DNA of 64,000 nucleotides from Cycas panzhihuaensis (Eukaryota > Cycadophyta), in assembly GCA_023213395.1 (NCBI GenBank), contig CM041465.1, forward strand, positions 218,929,741 to 218,993,740. The letters run 5' to 3'. The notes below the pieces were generated by a model. It did no database searches. It was not told the DNA's origin and saw only the letters and a program-made list of their open reading frames with translations. The position numbers and the translations under genes were made by a program. Positions 11,048 to 21,289 of the stretch are shown here, piece after piece (the stretch's first letter is position 1; the number at the start of each line of letters is the position of its first letter).

Positions 11048-12442
11048 TTGCAAGTTATTAACAGGAAGTTGAAGAAAGGAATGATAGTAGCAGAGCAATT
11101 AGCTAATGCTACCATTCCCAATGCGAGCGGCGTTCCTGTTGACGACTCTTTCTCGGACGAGTCTATTATGACCGTCCAAGATGCTTCTCTTCACCCACTC
11201 GCCAACAACGAGTGGTATGGTGACATTGTGCGATATTTGACTCAGCAAGAATATCGCCCTGAAGCCAGTAACAAGGTTAGGTCACGCATCCGTGCCACCG
11301 CTAGGCAACACTTCCTCGTGGATGAAGTGTTGTACAAGAGATCCTTCGATGGGATCCTCGCCGTTGCCGCCTCCTGACGAAGCAGACCAAATACTCCGCG
11401 AATGCCGCCATGGCATTTGTGGGGGCCAATCCATGGCCTAAAGGATCCTCCGCATGGGTTATTACTGGCCATCCTTATTCAAGGATGCCCACGCTTGTGC
11501 CCTTAGATGTTGGTGGTGTTAAGAGCACGCCAATGTTTCTCACGTACCTTCCGAGGTGTTGCACCCTATCGTGTCTCCGTGGCCCTTTTCTCAATGGGGC
11601 TTAGACCTCATTGGGGCTATATCGCTGCCATTTTCCGCATAACATAAATATATCTTAACCGCTATCGCATACTTCACTAAATGGGTAGAGGCAATCCCCC
11701 TATCCACTACCCCTGGCAAGACGATAGCCACCTTCGTCTACCAGCATATTATCTGTTGTTTCGGGATTCCAGATGTCCTAATTACAGATAATGGAACTTC
11801 CTTCTATAATAAGGAAATGGACGAATTGTGTGAGAAATTCAAGATCTCGCATAAGACGTCATCCCCTTATTACCTCCAAGCAAACGGGCAAGTTGAATCT
11901 TTCAACAAAACGCTCGTCAGCATTTTAAAGAAAACCGTCGCCCACTCTCAAAGGGATTGGCACATCCAACTCCCTTCCGTCCTGTGGGCTTACCGCACTT
12001 CCATCCGTACGGCTATCAGAATCACCCCATTCTCGTTAGTTTATGGAACTGAGGTAGTACTCCCACTAGAAGTGGAAGTCCCCTCTCTTTAGGTTTCCCT
12101 TTGAGGCCTCATTGACGAGGAGTCTATTCGCCAGGCTCGCCTCCTAGACCTCGAAGCCCTGGATGAGAGGCGCTTAACAGCTTATCAAGCGAACCTCGCT
12201 TCGAAAGCCCGCTTACAAAGGACACATGACAAACATCTTCGTGCTCATCCTTTGTGCCCCAGGGACCACGTCCTCAAATTGGAGTACCTTTACGATCGCT
12301 TGGCCAAATTCGGGCCCAAATAGGTAGGCCCCTTCGTCATTCTCGAAAGCCTCGATAACGACGCATACAGGATCGCCACCTTAGAAGGCTTAGAATTTGA
12401 GAAAGCGATCAACGGAAAATTCCTTAAGAAGTTTTACGTGTG
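11048..12442 (+). pseudogene. Gypsy integrase
   Basis: DDE integrase. The N-terminal zinc-binding part (about 11330-11560) is frameshifted. Core: WGLDLIG with Asp at 11604-11606, LITDNGTSF with Asp at 11787-11789, ANGQVESFN with Glu at 11895-11897; all three catalytic codons survive. Frame 11817-12092 contains the last block plus LWAYRTSIRTAIRITPFSLV. The C-terminal segment (HDKHLRAHPLCPRDHVLKLE, GPFVILESLDNDAYRIATLE) runs to a stop at 12440-12442. I see no chromodomain, in keeping with Tat-type elements. Confidence 0.92.
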
Positions 12443-13000
12443 ATCTTTCCGCTCTTTTCTCCGCCATGCTCTGAAATAAGCCTAAACTACCATTTTAAAT
12501 TATTCCCATTCCTCCCAACCATGGGTAGAATTGCAATTTAAGATGGATTTTCGCTTCTTCTTCTGATTCCCCCCATGGAACCCGCGTTCCCGTATGCTCT
12601 CGGGAACCTTTGTCCTCCTATTTGGGCATCCCTCGACTAAGATGATGCTGTGGAGTATCATCACTCCCTTCTCCTACTTGTTGTTTCCTTCGCATATTCT
12701 GCTATGCTCCTCCATGGACGTATGTGTCGCTCTATTTCTAACCTCACATCTCTTGATCACCTCTGCTTACAGTGGATGTGTGTGCTCCTGTTAGACATAT
12801 AGCCATACATGGAAGGAAATACATGCGTGTTACAACCAAATATTTACAACAAAATACTTACAACAAAACATATTTATATATTTACATTTACAACATACAA
12901 AAATATTCATTTACAAAGTAAATCATACATGCTATCTCTATCATACATGATACACACCGTTTCATGTCAAAATTGGGTTCCAATTACCTCGTATATGTAT
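12443..13000. other. Spacer between integrase and the antisense gene
   Basis: No protein match seen in either direction. At 12830-12925 the base composition drops sharply to AT-rich sequence. Read on the minus strand it has several TTGTAA/TGTAAA motifs, the kind that flank plant polyadenylation sites, so this may be the 3' end of the antisense transcript. An (AT)n run lies at 12995-13006. Confidence 0.5.
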
Positions 13001-13757
13001 ATATATATCAAAAATGTCATGTTACATCATGCATGTGGGAAGCTGGGATCCTTACAGGGGGGGGTACAATCATGTGAGTCTACATATGACCCCCTGGAGA
13101 CCCGTGCTTTCCTGTCAAAACTATATGTGCCTCTCCTAGGCTACAGCTGTCCTGATCCTAGGGTGCCATCCCCTAGTCTGTGTGATCCCTCTCCTGGGGA
13201 CCACATCCCTCCTAGGCTCCTGCTAGGCCTCCGCGAGCTGCCTGCCTCGTTCTCCTCGTCTTGAGGTCGTCTCGAGGTCATAACCGCTGTGTGCGTGTAG
13301 GTTCAGCTCCTGCTCGACCTCGAGGCCATCTGCACTACTAGTTGATCGTATCGAGTCTGGATACGATCCCTCTCTCCTCGTAGTCCCTCCTCCATACTCT
13401 GGAACTTCTCCTCTATCACCTTGAGGCGCTCCTCCAGTACTGCTATGCGAATCCTGCTCTCCGCATCTCTTCCTGGTCCACCCTGAGCCTCTAGGGCATG
13501 GACTCACCTGTGCAGCTCGTCTTGCTCGCCCCTGGCCACATCAAGCTCTTGCTGCAGCTATCCCCGGAATGCCATATGTTCTTGGGACTCTGCAGCCTAG
13601 ATGTCTTTCATCCTCACCAGTGGGGCGAACGCCTGCATGTAGGCTCCTGCCAACCTGGGCGCATCCTCCACCTAGATGGGTGGTTGCCCCTCTGCGTAGA
13701 CCTAAGGGAACATCTCCCTCACCATGGCCTCCACCAGTATTTGGACCTCTGCTACAC

Positions 13758-13869
13758 CTGTTAATACAACATGCTGTGTGTTAGTGTATATCCTCACTGC
13801 ATACCATAATAAAATGAAATCAAGTATCTATCTAGATGTCAAACGACTGTGGAAACGGCTAGGTATCAC
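13758..13869 (-). other. Predicted intron 2 of the antisense gene
   Basis: 112 nt on the minus strand, GTGATA donor after GCAG and a pyrimidine/AT-rich tract ending in TTAACAG. It is AT-rich against GC-rich exons. Removing it restores one frame (AAMAG to VAEVQILVEAMV). Confidence 0.6.
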
Positions 13870-15087
13870 CTGCCATGGCCGCCGGCTCCTCTGCTCGGGC
13901 GACATCATCATCTCCTGGCCCTCCGCCAGCTGCAGGTACCTTATCCTCAGGTACCTCCTCTGCCTCAACCTCGCTCCTAGCAGGGACTGGCTCGACCCTC
14001 GCCTCTCCGGATCTCCTCATGATCCGTAGTCTGTGACCCCTGGTCTCTGGCACCCTGCTTGCCTCAGTGGCTCCTGATGGGCCTGCCCCTCCTCCGGCAA
14101 TCCCGGATGGTCCTGCTGTTCCTCTTGCCGACCCTGATGGACCTGCCTCTCCTGTAGGTCATGATGGGCCAGCCCCATCTCCCCCGTCATCACCGCTATC
14201 GCTTATCGACGCTGTCATCGTCATCATCATCATCGATGGGCGCTCCTGCTCCGCCCACTCCATCGTTACTCTCCGACCTCACTGCTCTGTATGGCTTTGC
14301 TGTATAGTCTGTCAGAGTGAGGAGGTCGAGTGACGTTGCATCGACCGACCGATGGACATGCGCCTGATCCTCTGTCCCTGAGTCGTCGCCATCTGTGGAC
14401 CATCAGGGCCCACTTACTATGGGGTATGGCCCACCGGTGCCATCACGCAAAATGGTCAAAGAACCAGCACTGCAATAGCATGCTGTAAGAGAATCCTCCC
14501 CTGCTAGATCTCCAGATCGTGTCTAGCTGGGCGACGAGGTTCACCGCAACTAGGGTCACCCAGTCCATCCTCTCGCCGGCCTCACACCGGTGCGCTGCAT
14601 CCACCCAACCTCCGAGGATCTCCCTGTAGTTCTGTTTCTGGGAAATCTGGAACAGAATGCATAGTACTATCAACTTCCTCACTCGAGGAATCCTAGACAT
14701 GAGCATAGTCTGGAGGGCAGCTCTCCTCCATTCCCACCTGTCGGTCCCTGTGAGGAACTGGGCCGCCTCCTTGTGTGCTATCTCGGTGCTAGTCAGCGCT
14801 CCCAGCCTCACTGGCCTCCCAGTCACTGGAACCCCTAGAATCCGCCTGATATCTCCTAGGGTAATCATGACATCACCTATCTGAGGCAGGTGAAATACGT
14901 GCCTCCTCCTGTCTTAGTGCGACACGATGTCAAGCAGAAGCCTCTGGTCGGACGCGAACTGAGGTGTCTTGAGGGCCTTGTATAGGCCACACCTCTTCAG
15001 AGTCACCTTGTCCTCTTGAGACACCATCTCCATGTAGCTCAGTATCGGTATGTCGACGTTTTCACAGTTATCCACCGTGATAACTAC

Positions 15088-15580
15088 CTGCAATCATCAA
15101 AAGTCAGTCAAGGTCAGCCTCCTAGCAGTCATTTATGCTCCTAGCTCTCTTTCTGATTTTCCTTCCTGATTTTGGGGGCTATTTGGCCCCTCTTCTATTT
15201 TTTTCTGGTTTTCTACCTGCATACCACTCCAAATTTAGCGGTATCGCTAAATTTGGAGTGGGTCCCGTGGCGATCGCTGTCCTGTAGCGATCCCACGGCC
15301 AAGATCGTAGTGCCGTGATCTTGGCTGTGGTACGAATGACAACCCCCCTAAAAAGGAGGGGTTTCAGCCCAGAAAATCCCAAAATTTTTGTGGTGGACCC
15401 CCGTGGGCCCCACCGGGACCAGGGCTCCTTAATGCCCAGGTCCCTGCCTCTTTTTGGGTCTGATTTAGACTCCGAGAGGCATCCAATTGCCCATAAGGGG
15501 CATAAAAAATGCATTAAATTAAATAAAAAGTAATAAACTTTGAACTTTGAAATGGGGAAGGTTTTGCGAGATCCACTCAC
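15088..15580 (-). other. Predicted intron 1 of the antisense gene
   Basis: 493 nt on the minus strand, donor GTGAGT (consensus-like) after codon 39, acceptor TGATTGCAG, with a CTGAC branch-like motif about 25 nt upstream of the acceptor. Phase 0. The intron holds the hairpin array at 15222-15332. Confidence 0.6.
15222..15332. repeat. Cluster of three hairpins closed by an outer stem
   Basis: Arms 15224-15240 and 15245-15261 are a perfect 17-bp inverted repeat with a 4-nt loop. Arms 15266-15278 and 15286-15298 pair with one bulge. Arms 15298-15306 and 15317-15325 pair perfectly over 9 bp. TACCAC at 15222-15227 could also pair with GTGGTA at 15327-15332, competing with the base of the first stem. 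A further short inverted repeat (AACCCCCCT/AGGAGGGGTT) follows at 15341-15363. Confidence 0.85.
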
Positions 15581-15761
15581 TGGGTCTGGCCTGACTGTCG
15601 CCATCTCGTCTCGTTGGTCGTAACGGCTCGCGCTATACTCAGATCCAATGGTCAGATCATATCCTGCGTGCCTCCGAAGTCGAGTAGAGGTCCGCATCGT
15701 AAGGGAGTGGCTATGGTTTCGTACGAGAGCTGGTGAAAATGAATCTGATTTTCATTCATTT

Positions 15762-15772
15762 TCCTTATATAG
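15762..15772 (-). promoter_or_regulatory. TATA box for the antisense gene
   Basis: Minus strand CTATATAAGGA, 65 nt upstream of the ATG at 15697. A start about 30 nt downstream would give a 5' UTR of about 35-45 nt. No other TATA-like string lies nearby in the GC-rich surroundings. Confidence 0.6.
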
Positions 15773-16259
15773 GTGGGCGCCTCGATGAGTATTTCTTCTG
15801 TTTCTGACCTCGCGACAGTCGTTGGGACTGTCCCATTTTCCTGGTAGCCTTTACTTTCTGGCCCTGTCACCTATTGTGATCTATTGATACCCTTTTTGCC
15901 CTCCCTTGCAAGGGCATTTATGGCACCTCATTATCACACTTTTGCCAGGGCCCTTCTGCATCGTTTTACGCGCTACTCCTGCGCATGCTCGAGTTTATAC
16001 TTGTTTGGCTCATTTTACCGCCCTGGAATCGTTTCTGCAGCCCTTTTTCGCCTATAGGGTCCCTAAAGGAGATGCTGCCCTATCCAGGGGCATGTTTTAC
16101 TTCCCAAAGTAACCTTTGGCACTCTAGGGCATCTTTTCTCCGCCTACTCTCAGCCAGTGGCCAGATTGCTTGCTCTCATTTTCGGGTAACCTCATTGTTA
16201 GGTCCTCCTACCCTTCTCGGCCACCTTTTTCCCCGCTATCCGAGTCTTTCTTTTACTTT
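15773..16259. other. Spacer between the antisense promoter and second RNase H
   Basis: Pyrimidine-rich on the plus strand. Frames at 15906-16112 and 15985-16386 show no family resemblance. It may encode the degraded N-terminal tether of the second RNase H. Confidence 0.4.
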
Positions 16260-16720
16260 CATTGCTATTTCTTTGCTACTAGAGCTTAGTATTTGGGCAT
16301 GTCCCTTCTCGTTTTTGCCGATGGTGGAAGTCGCAAGAACCCGGACCTTCCATTGCGTGGATTCTTCGCAGCCCCTCCAGACATGATTTCTTACATTCTA
16401 GGGTCTTTCTTCTTGAGGCAACCAATAACGAAGCTGAGTACACAGCCATTATTGAAGCCCTTACCGATGCTCTCCATTTCCATCGTGGGTCCATCATGTT
16501 GTTTTGCGATTCTCAGGTCGTGGTGTCCCATCTCACCCAGGTCTACCAGGTGTGATGCCCTCACCTGAGAACCCTCACGTTTGTTGCCAGGTCTCTTCTA
16601 GCTTGTTTCTCATCAGTAGATATTTAGCATATCCCTAGGCACCTCAATGTTGAGGCCGACAGCCTCGTCTGCCTCATCCTTGAGCGTCGCCTCCCTCTTC
16701 TAGATAACCGCCCCTGAGGC
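16260..16720 (+). pseudogene. Second RNase H domain, downstream of integrase
   Basis: Ribonuclease HI fold in the sense direction, about 3.8 kb after the integrase stop. LLVFADGGSRKNP (first Asp) lies near 16299-16337 in one frame. After a frameshift near 16410, LEATNNEAEYTAIIEALTDA (Glu) and MLFCDSQVVVSHLTQVYQV (Asp) follow, then a stop. HLNVEADSLV near 16640-16670 gives the C-terminal Asp region. The pattern DGGSRxNP...NNEAEY...CDSQVV is that of the archaeal/plant-type RNase H acquired by Tat elements. It is distinct from the native domain at 10495-10970. A homologous remnant lies at 24355-24680. Confidence 0.82.
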
Positions 16721-17782
16721 TTGCCTGGCCAGCCCATACCCAAGTCTCTGGTTGCTATTAGTTAGATGTGCTTGCTCTATTTGCTGGATGCCCTCCTACT
16801 CCACGATGCACTTTGGTGATGGGGGCATCCGCTTTTACTTGCTTATTTCATTTACAGGTTGATGTTTAGACGACGCGTAGGCAACCCCTACGTCGTCCTC
16901 GTCTCCGTCTCCCTTGTCCACGCATTCCACCACGACACTCGCCTACGCCCTTGGTCCACGTGTTGCTCTTTGTTGCTTATATATATATATATATATATGC
17001 ATGTGCTACTCATATCTTTGATTGTCAGCAATCGCCATCACGTTACACTTCCGGCGGTGAGGCTCACGCCAAGGGGCGTGTTTCCTACCATCGGGAATGG
17101 ACTCAAGACGCATTGACGCAGGTTTGTTCAGGTATACTTTCTTACCTTTTCTTGCCCATGCTTGATTGAGGTTATTTAGAGTAGGTTGCTTGACATATGC
17201 CTACCTGCACGCATTGCTTTTCTACTTGCTCATAATGCATGTGTTTATGGCACACCATCAGCCTATGACGACTCACAGTGGGGGCATTCCTCAGCGAATG
17301 CTACACCCCGTATGGCACACAACCACCCACGTTGTCTCCACGGTATCCCGGGATGTTCCAGTCAGTCCTATTTACTCCCGTTACAACATGTTTCTTACGT
17401 TGCAGTCCTTCCTAAGGCCGATTTAATCCTTAGTTATGACTCTTTTTATTATTTTGGGTACCTGCCCATTACCTGGGCATTCCCCCAACTACTCTAGCTT
17501 ATATTTAGCCTTGGTTTTTACTTCAAAACCTAATGTGTCTTCTCCTTTTTCTCTTTTTTCTATTTCTTTTATTACCAGTCTAATACCACTGTAAACTTAG
17601 CGGTACCGCAGTCTTTGCTGCGGTACCGCAGAGTTTACTGCGGTACGACTGTTTGAAATTAAAAAAAAAGAGAACCATGCGACAATTTCCAATTTTTTTG
17701 CGGAACTACCGCATGGCATTGATTGATTTGAGTCGCCCTGACATCCCCAACATTCACCTGTTGTGAACAGGGGGATAAAGGG
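16721..17782. other. Gypsy 3' untranslated region before the LTR
   Basis: No coding match. Holds a (TA)n run at 16979-17000, a GGGGGCATTCC purine/pyrimidine block at 17280-17290, the 20-bp hairpin at 17591-17639, and a purine-rich stretch GGGGGATAAAGGGGA at 17769-17783 that could be the polypurine tract. Confidence 0.45.
17591..17639. repeat. Imperfect 20-bp inverted repeat
   Basis: Arms 17591-17610 and 17619-17638 pair at 18 of 20 positions. Each contains the self-complementary core GCGGTACCGC. The lead-in taccactgtaaacttagcgg resembles taccactccaaatttagcgg at 15222, so the two structures share a motif. Confidence 0.75.
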
Positions 17783-19294
17783 GATTTTGCTCCCCATTTT
17801 TTAGATTGTTTTGCCATTTTTCAAATCTTTTGGAAAAACTTCTGACTTTTCAACAAGAAAACACACAAAGAAAGATAATCCTCATACACAGCAACTGGAC
17901 AAAGGAGAAAAGGATTGCTACTAGCTGGACTTGTAGGGCCATTGCTACCCCCTACAGCTCTCCACAACAAGCCTCATCCCTCTTTGCAGGTGCTCAAGGT
18001 TCTAAAGGACATTTCACCCAAAAGCTTCCCCAAAGAGCCTACTTCCAAGGCTCCAAGTTTGCAAGGAGTTTTCCTCATTTCCACTCTTGCAAGAACCCAT
18101 CATGATTAGTCCTCATAGGTTGGTTATTGCTGCTGTTTCCTAGCAGCAAAGTTTATTCTTGATCTTCTTCCTACAAGGTACTTCTTGTTTCTACTTGTAA
18201 TTCATTTTGTTCCTATTTCTTTTGTCTGTTAATGAATGAGATCTTAGTTAGCTAGTTTTCCTCATAGTGTTGCACTAGATTAGTAATACCCTCCCGTTGT
18301 TTCTTTGAGGCCTCTCTATTTTCCTTAAACCATCTCTTTTACCCCTTCCTTGGTTAGCTGGTGCAAAGGAGTAACATACAAGGATTTGAAGGAGGTAGGC
18401 AGGGTTCTGTCCCCCATTGTTGTCCTTCTCCGCAAGGGTTCCGTCCCTTGTCCTCTTTCCCTTTGCCATCAGCGCTTTCTTAGGGAATGGGCCAAGGGAG
18501 TTTAGGGAATTTAGTTGGGGTGTTCAAGTTAGTATAGGCAACCCGTCACTACGTCATCGCCAGAAGTCTCACCTATTAGTGTTGGGCCCTACCTAAGCCT
18601 CAGTTTTTTCTATTATTCTTTTCCTTGTTACGGTTTGTTGCGTCACTACTAAGTTGCCAGTTAGTTTCTCCTTCTCGAGTTCTGTGGAGATCTCCCGTGG
18701 GTGAGTTAGCCATCCCGAGGCTATACTCCTTTCCCTTTCGAGTGTCTTCGTGGTATATGGTGGTGAGAGTATTTCTCGTATGTTACTATTTCATTTGGTT
18801 ATATTTCGATACTTAGCATAGATCTTAGTCCCATTTGATTTTAGTATATATATATTTTGGTATATTTCGTGGCCTCTCTTCCGAGAGGAAGGTGTTCTTC
18901 TCACTCGTTTGTAGGATCACGCATCGGTGAAGTGACACGAGGAACGAACCCATTGCAGGTTAGTTCCCCGCGTAGTGCATTTCTTTTTTGGTTTCAAGCT
19001 TTTCATTTCTTTCCGTTTATTTGCTTTTGCATGCTTAAGGGGAGGTAAGTAAACCACTCTTCTATCGCTTCCAGCAACTATCGCCGATCGACATCGCATG
19101 CAGGACGAACGGAGTAGAAAGGAGCAGGACTTAGAGAGACGAGCTACACTCCATTCAGGTGCCGGATCCAGGTATTCCCCTTGTTTCCCACGTATCCCCT
19201 TTTACATTGCTACCTTTCATGCATTTGCCTGTGTAGTTAGGAAATTGTAAAAGACTATAAGGGAAAAAGGAAAAGTGCATTCATTTTTTACATT
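17783..19294 (+). repeat. Gypsy 3' LTR, left part (start inferred)
   Basis: Inferred U3. If the purine tract at 17769-17783 is the polypurine tract, the LTR is about 1.9 kb. A TATA-like (TA)n string is at 18844-18858, upstream of the part seen in both LTRs. The left LTR copy is outside the window, so the start cannot be checked here. Confidence 0.45.
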
Positions 19295-19663
19295 ATTTCT
19301 TGCTTTAGCTAGCATAGCATAGCATAGTTAGCTTGCTCACGTTGCATTGGAGTTGCCCTTATTGCGCCCTTTCTTGCATTTGCCTGCACATTAGTTAGTT
19401 GCCCTTCTATTCGTTGCCTTCTCATTGCCTTGAGAAGATGCAATGTGCAAGGCATTCTCTCTCCTTCCCGGCCATTTGAAGGGTAGGAAGGCCTTGCTTT
19501 GCATGGCTACCTGGAAGCAACCAGGCACCTTGCAGTCTTGAATCCACGCTCCAGCGCATAGACGCCCTGCGAGGTGAGGTCCTTGCTGCTTAGCTTAGTT
19601 AGCATAGCATACTCTTATATCCTTTTGCTAGACGTTGGACACCGCCCCGTAGCGAGCGTTTCA
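19295..19663 (+). repeat. Gypsy 3' LTR, right-hand 369 bp
   Basis: Gap-free match to 5256-5624 at about 90 percent by eye, ending in CA. The next bases gagac (19664-19668) would be one copy of the target duplication. Reading continues into the copia-2 leader. Confidence 0.9.
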
Positions 19664-19777
19664 GAGACCCACAAACTTAGAGCCTAGAAACCTTCTTAAG
19701 GACTAGGACACTTTAAAACTTTATTTAGGAAACCTATAACTTTAGGGAATATTTGATAAAACCTTATTTGAAACATC

Positions 19778-20895
19778 ATGGAAACTAGTTTTAATAATAT
19801 GATTATTTCTAAATTTGATGGATCTAACTTCTTAAATTAGAGTAGGAGGATGAGACCTATCCTCATTACTAAGGACATATGGCATATTGTGAAGACAAGA
19901 TACAATGAACTAGGTTAAAATGTAACTGATGTAAAAAAACTAGTATTTAAGGAGTGTGTAAAGAAGGATAATGAGGCATTTTCTTTAATTTTTTATGCCT
20001 TAAAAAATCATATATTTCCAAGGATAAGTGAGGCAACCAAATATAAAGAGGCTTGGGATACTTTACAACTTATTTGTGAAGCTGTAGCCTCATCTAAGCT
20101 ATAAACATTAAGAAGTAGATTTGAGAATTTAAAAATGATACCCAATGATTCTATTAACAAATTCATAACCAAGGTTCATGACCTTATAAATCAGATGAGA
20201 TCCTTTAGTGAAAGCTTAATTAAACAAAGAGTTATTAAGAGGATTCTAAGATGTGTTGGTGAAGTAAAGAGATTTGAAATAATGGCAACCAACATAGAAG
20301 TTTCAAAGGATCTAAGTACCCTAAAAATTGAATAATTTAGTGCCAGGCTAATAATAGTTGAGGAGAAAAAGAGTATAATTGAATCATTAGAGCATGCATT
20401 TGTAACCAAAGCTAGGATCAAGTCAAACTCACAAGATGAAAGTTTAAAATCTAGGGACCAATCCCTAAGGGGGGGAGAAAGACACCCTAAATAAGAAGCA
20501 TATCAAAAATAACAAACTAGATATCAAGCTCTACACTTAAGAAATCAAGGAACAAACCAAAGATATCCTAGTCATACTAGATATTAAAGTTAAGAAAGAC
20601 ACCTAGAGGTAAATCAATATTACCACAAATATTAAGGCCATACAAACTCTCAAAGGCCCAACTTCAATTTCCCAATAATAGACAAAGGGATAACCAAGCT
20701 TAATACTTGGAAAGAGGAAGAACAACCACCATTAATAAAACCAATCCTCAAAGCAGGAGTCATAGCTATAGAAGAAGGAATCCAATTTATTGTATATTTT
20801 GCAACAAAGTTAGTCATATAAAGGATAGGTGTTTTGCTAAGAATGGCCCTCCTACAAGGAGTTGTACTAATACAATTGTTGAAATAAGGGAAAAT
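19778..20895 (+). pseudogene. gag: copia-2 gag
   Basis: Starts with the ATG at 19778, METSFNNMIISKFDGSNFLN then a stop at the Trp position of the usual N-F-x-x-W motif. The Gag helical region continues in pieces, with 20135-20335 open (MIPNDSINKFITKVHDLINQ). The zinc knuckle CIFCNKVSHIKDRC at about 20793-20834 is an intact CX2CX4HX4C. It would bind the element RNA. Confidence 0.82.
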
Positions 20896-20937
20896 AATTA
20901 ACTACTCCTATTTAACTTTGTTATACATAAGAAAGAA

Positions 20938-21171
20938 GAAGACTATTGGTACATTGATTCTGGCTGCTCTACTCACATGACCCACAAAGAAGAGATATTT
21001 CAAACCATTGATAGAACTAGAAAGAGGTCCATTATGTTTGGAGATGACACCTCATATGAATCTACTAGAAGGGGTAACACCATCCTAATGATAGAATTAG
21101 GAGAAAATCAACATATTGATGATGTGCTCTATGTTCTAGCTTTGAAGAAAAATCTTTTATTAGTGGGATAG
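20938..21171 (+). pseudogene. copia-2 protease
   Basis: Aspartic protease: YWYIDSGCSTHMTH with an intact D-S-G near 20955, followed by an open stretch 20977-21171 with MFGDDTSYESTRRGNTIL and HIDDVLYVLALKKNLL, the usual end of copia protease. It would mature the polyprotein. Confidence 0.85.
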
Positions 21172-21289
21172 ACGATGGATCAAGACTATAAAGCTATATT
21201 TAATAATGGTGAATGTACCATTAAGGAAAGAGGAAGAATAAAGTGGTAGTTGCTAAAGGATAAATAACCAAGGATAGACTCTTCAAGTT

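Larger units (their letters stand above)
13260..15697 (-). pseudogene. Antisense three-exon gene with plant-mobile-domain-like region
   Basis: A gene remnant on the strand opposite to gag-pol. Proposed exon 1 15697-15581 (ATG, 39 codons), exon 2 15087-13870, exon 3 13757 to about 13260. Exon 1 joins exon 2 in phase 0. Exon 2 ends one base into a codon that exon 3 completes. Exon 2 reads LLLDIVSH-stop-DRRRHVFHLPQIGD, MITLGDIRRILGVPVTGRPV, WEWRRAALQTML and GGFSYSMLLQCWFF, resembling the aminotransferase-like plant mobile domain (PMD) shared by MAIN/MAIL proteins and some transposons. Exon 3 ends in a heptad-like IRIAVLEERLKVIEEKFQSM coiled coil. One stop at 14914-14916, one at 14440, a frameshift between 14443 and 14053, and several stops in exon 3 break it. 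Function in the element is unknown. Antisense frames at this place are known in some Tat elements. Confidence 0.72.
5256..19663 (+). mobile_element. Tat-like Ty3/gypsy retrotransposon with antisense gene and second RNase H
   Basis: A 14.4-kb element, much richer in GC and CpG than its surroundings. Order: 5' LTR end, primer site, ORF1/gag, protease, RT, RNase H, integrase, antisense gene, second RNase H, 3' LTR. RT before integrase identifies Ty3/gypsy. A long region after pol, extra frames and an additional RNase H are traits known from the Tat lineage. Copia-1 interrupts its 5' LTR, so the LTR start is outside the window. The 369-bp LTR parts 5256-5624 and 19295-19663 align without gaps with about 37 differences by eye, nearly all transitions. 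The element ends in copia-2 leader sequence. Confidence 0.88.

Noticed and set aside
13223-13507. 94-codon minus-strand frame
   Set aside because: Out of frame with the coiled-coil reading of exon 3, which fits the splice phase and has heptad spacing.
15179-15697. 172-codon minus-strand frame as a single protein
   Set aside because: Only the first 39 codons are proposed as coding; the rest has a consensus donor site at its start, hairpins inside, and no protein resemblance. It is better read as intron 1.
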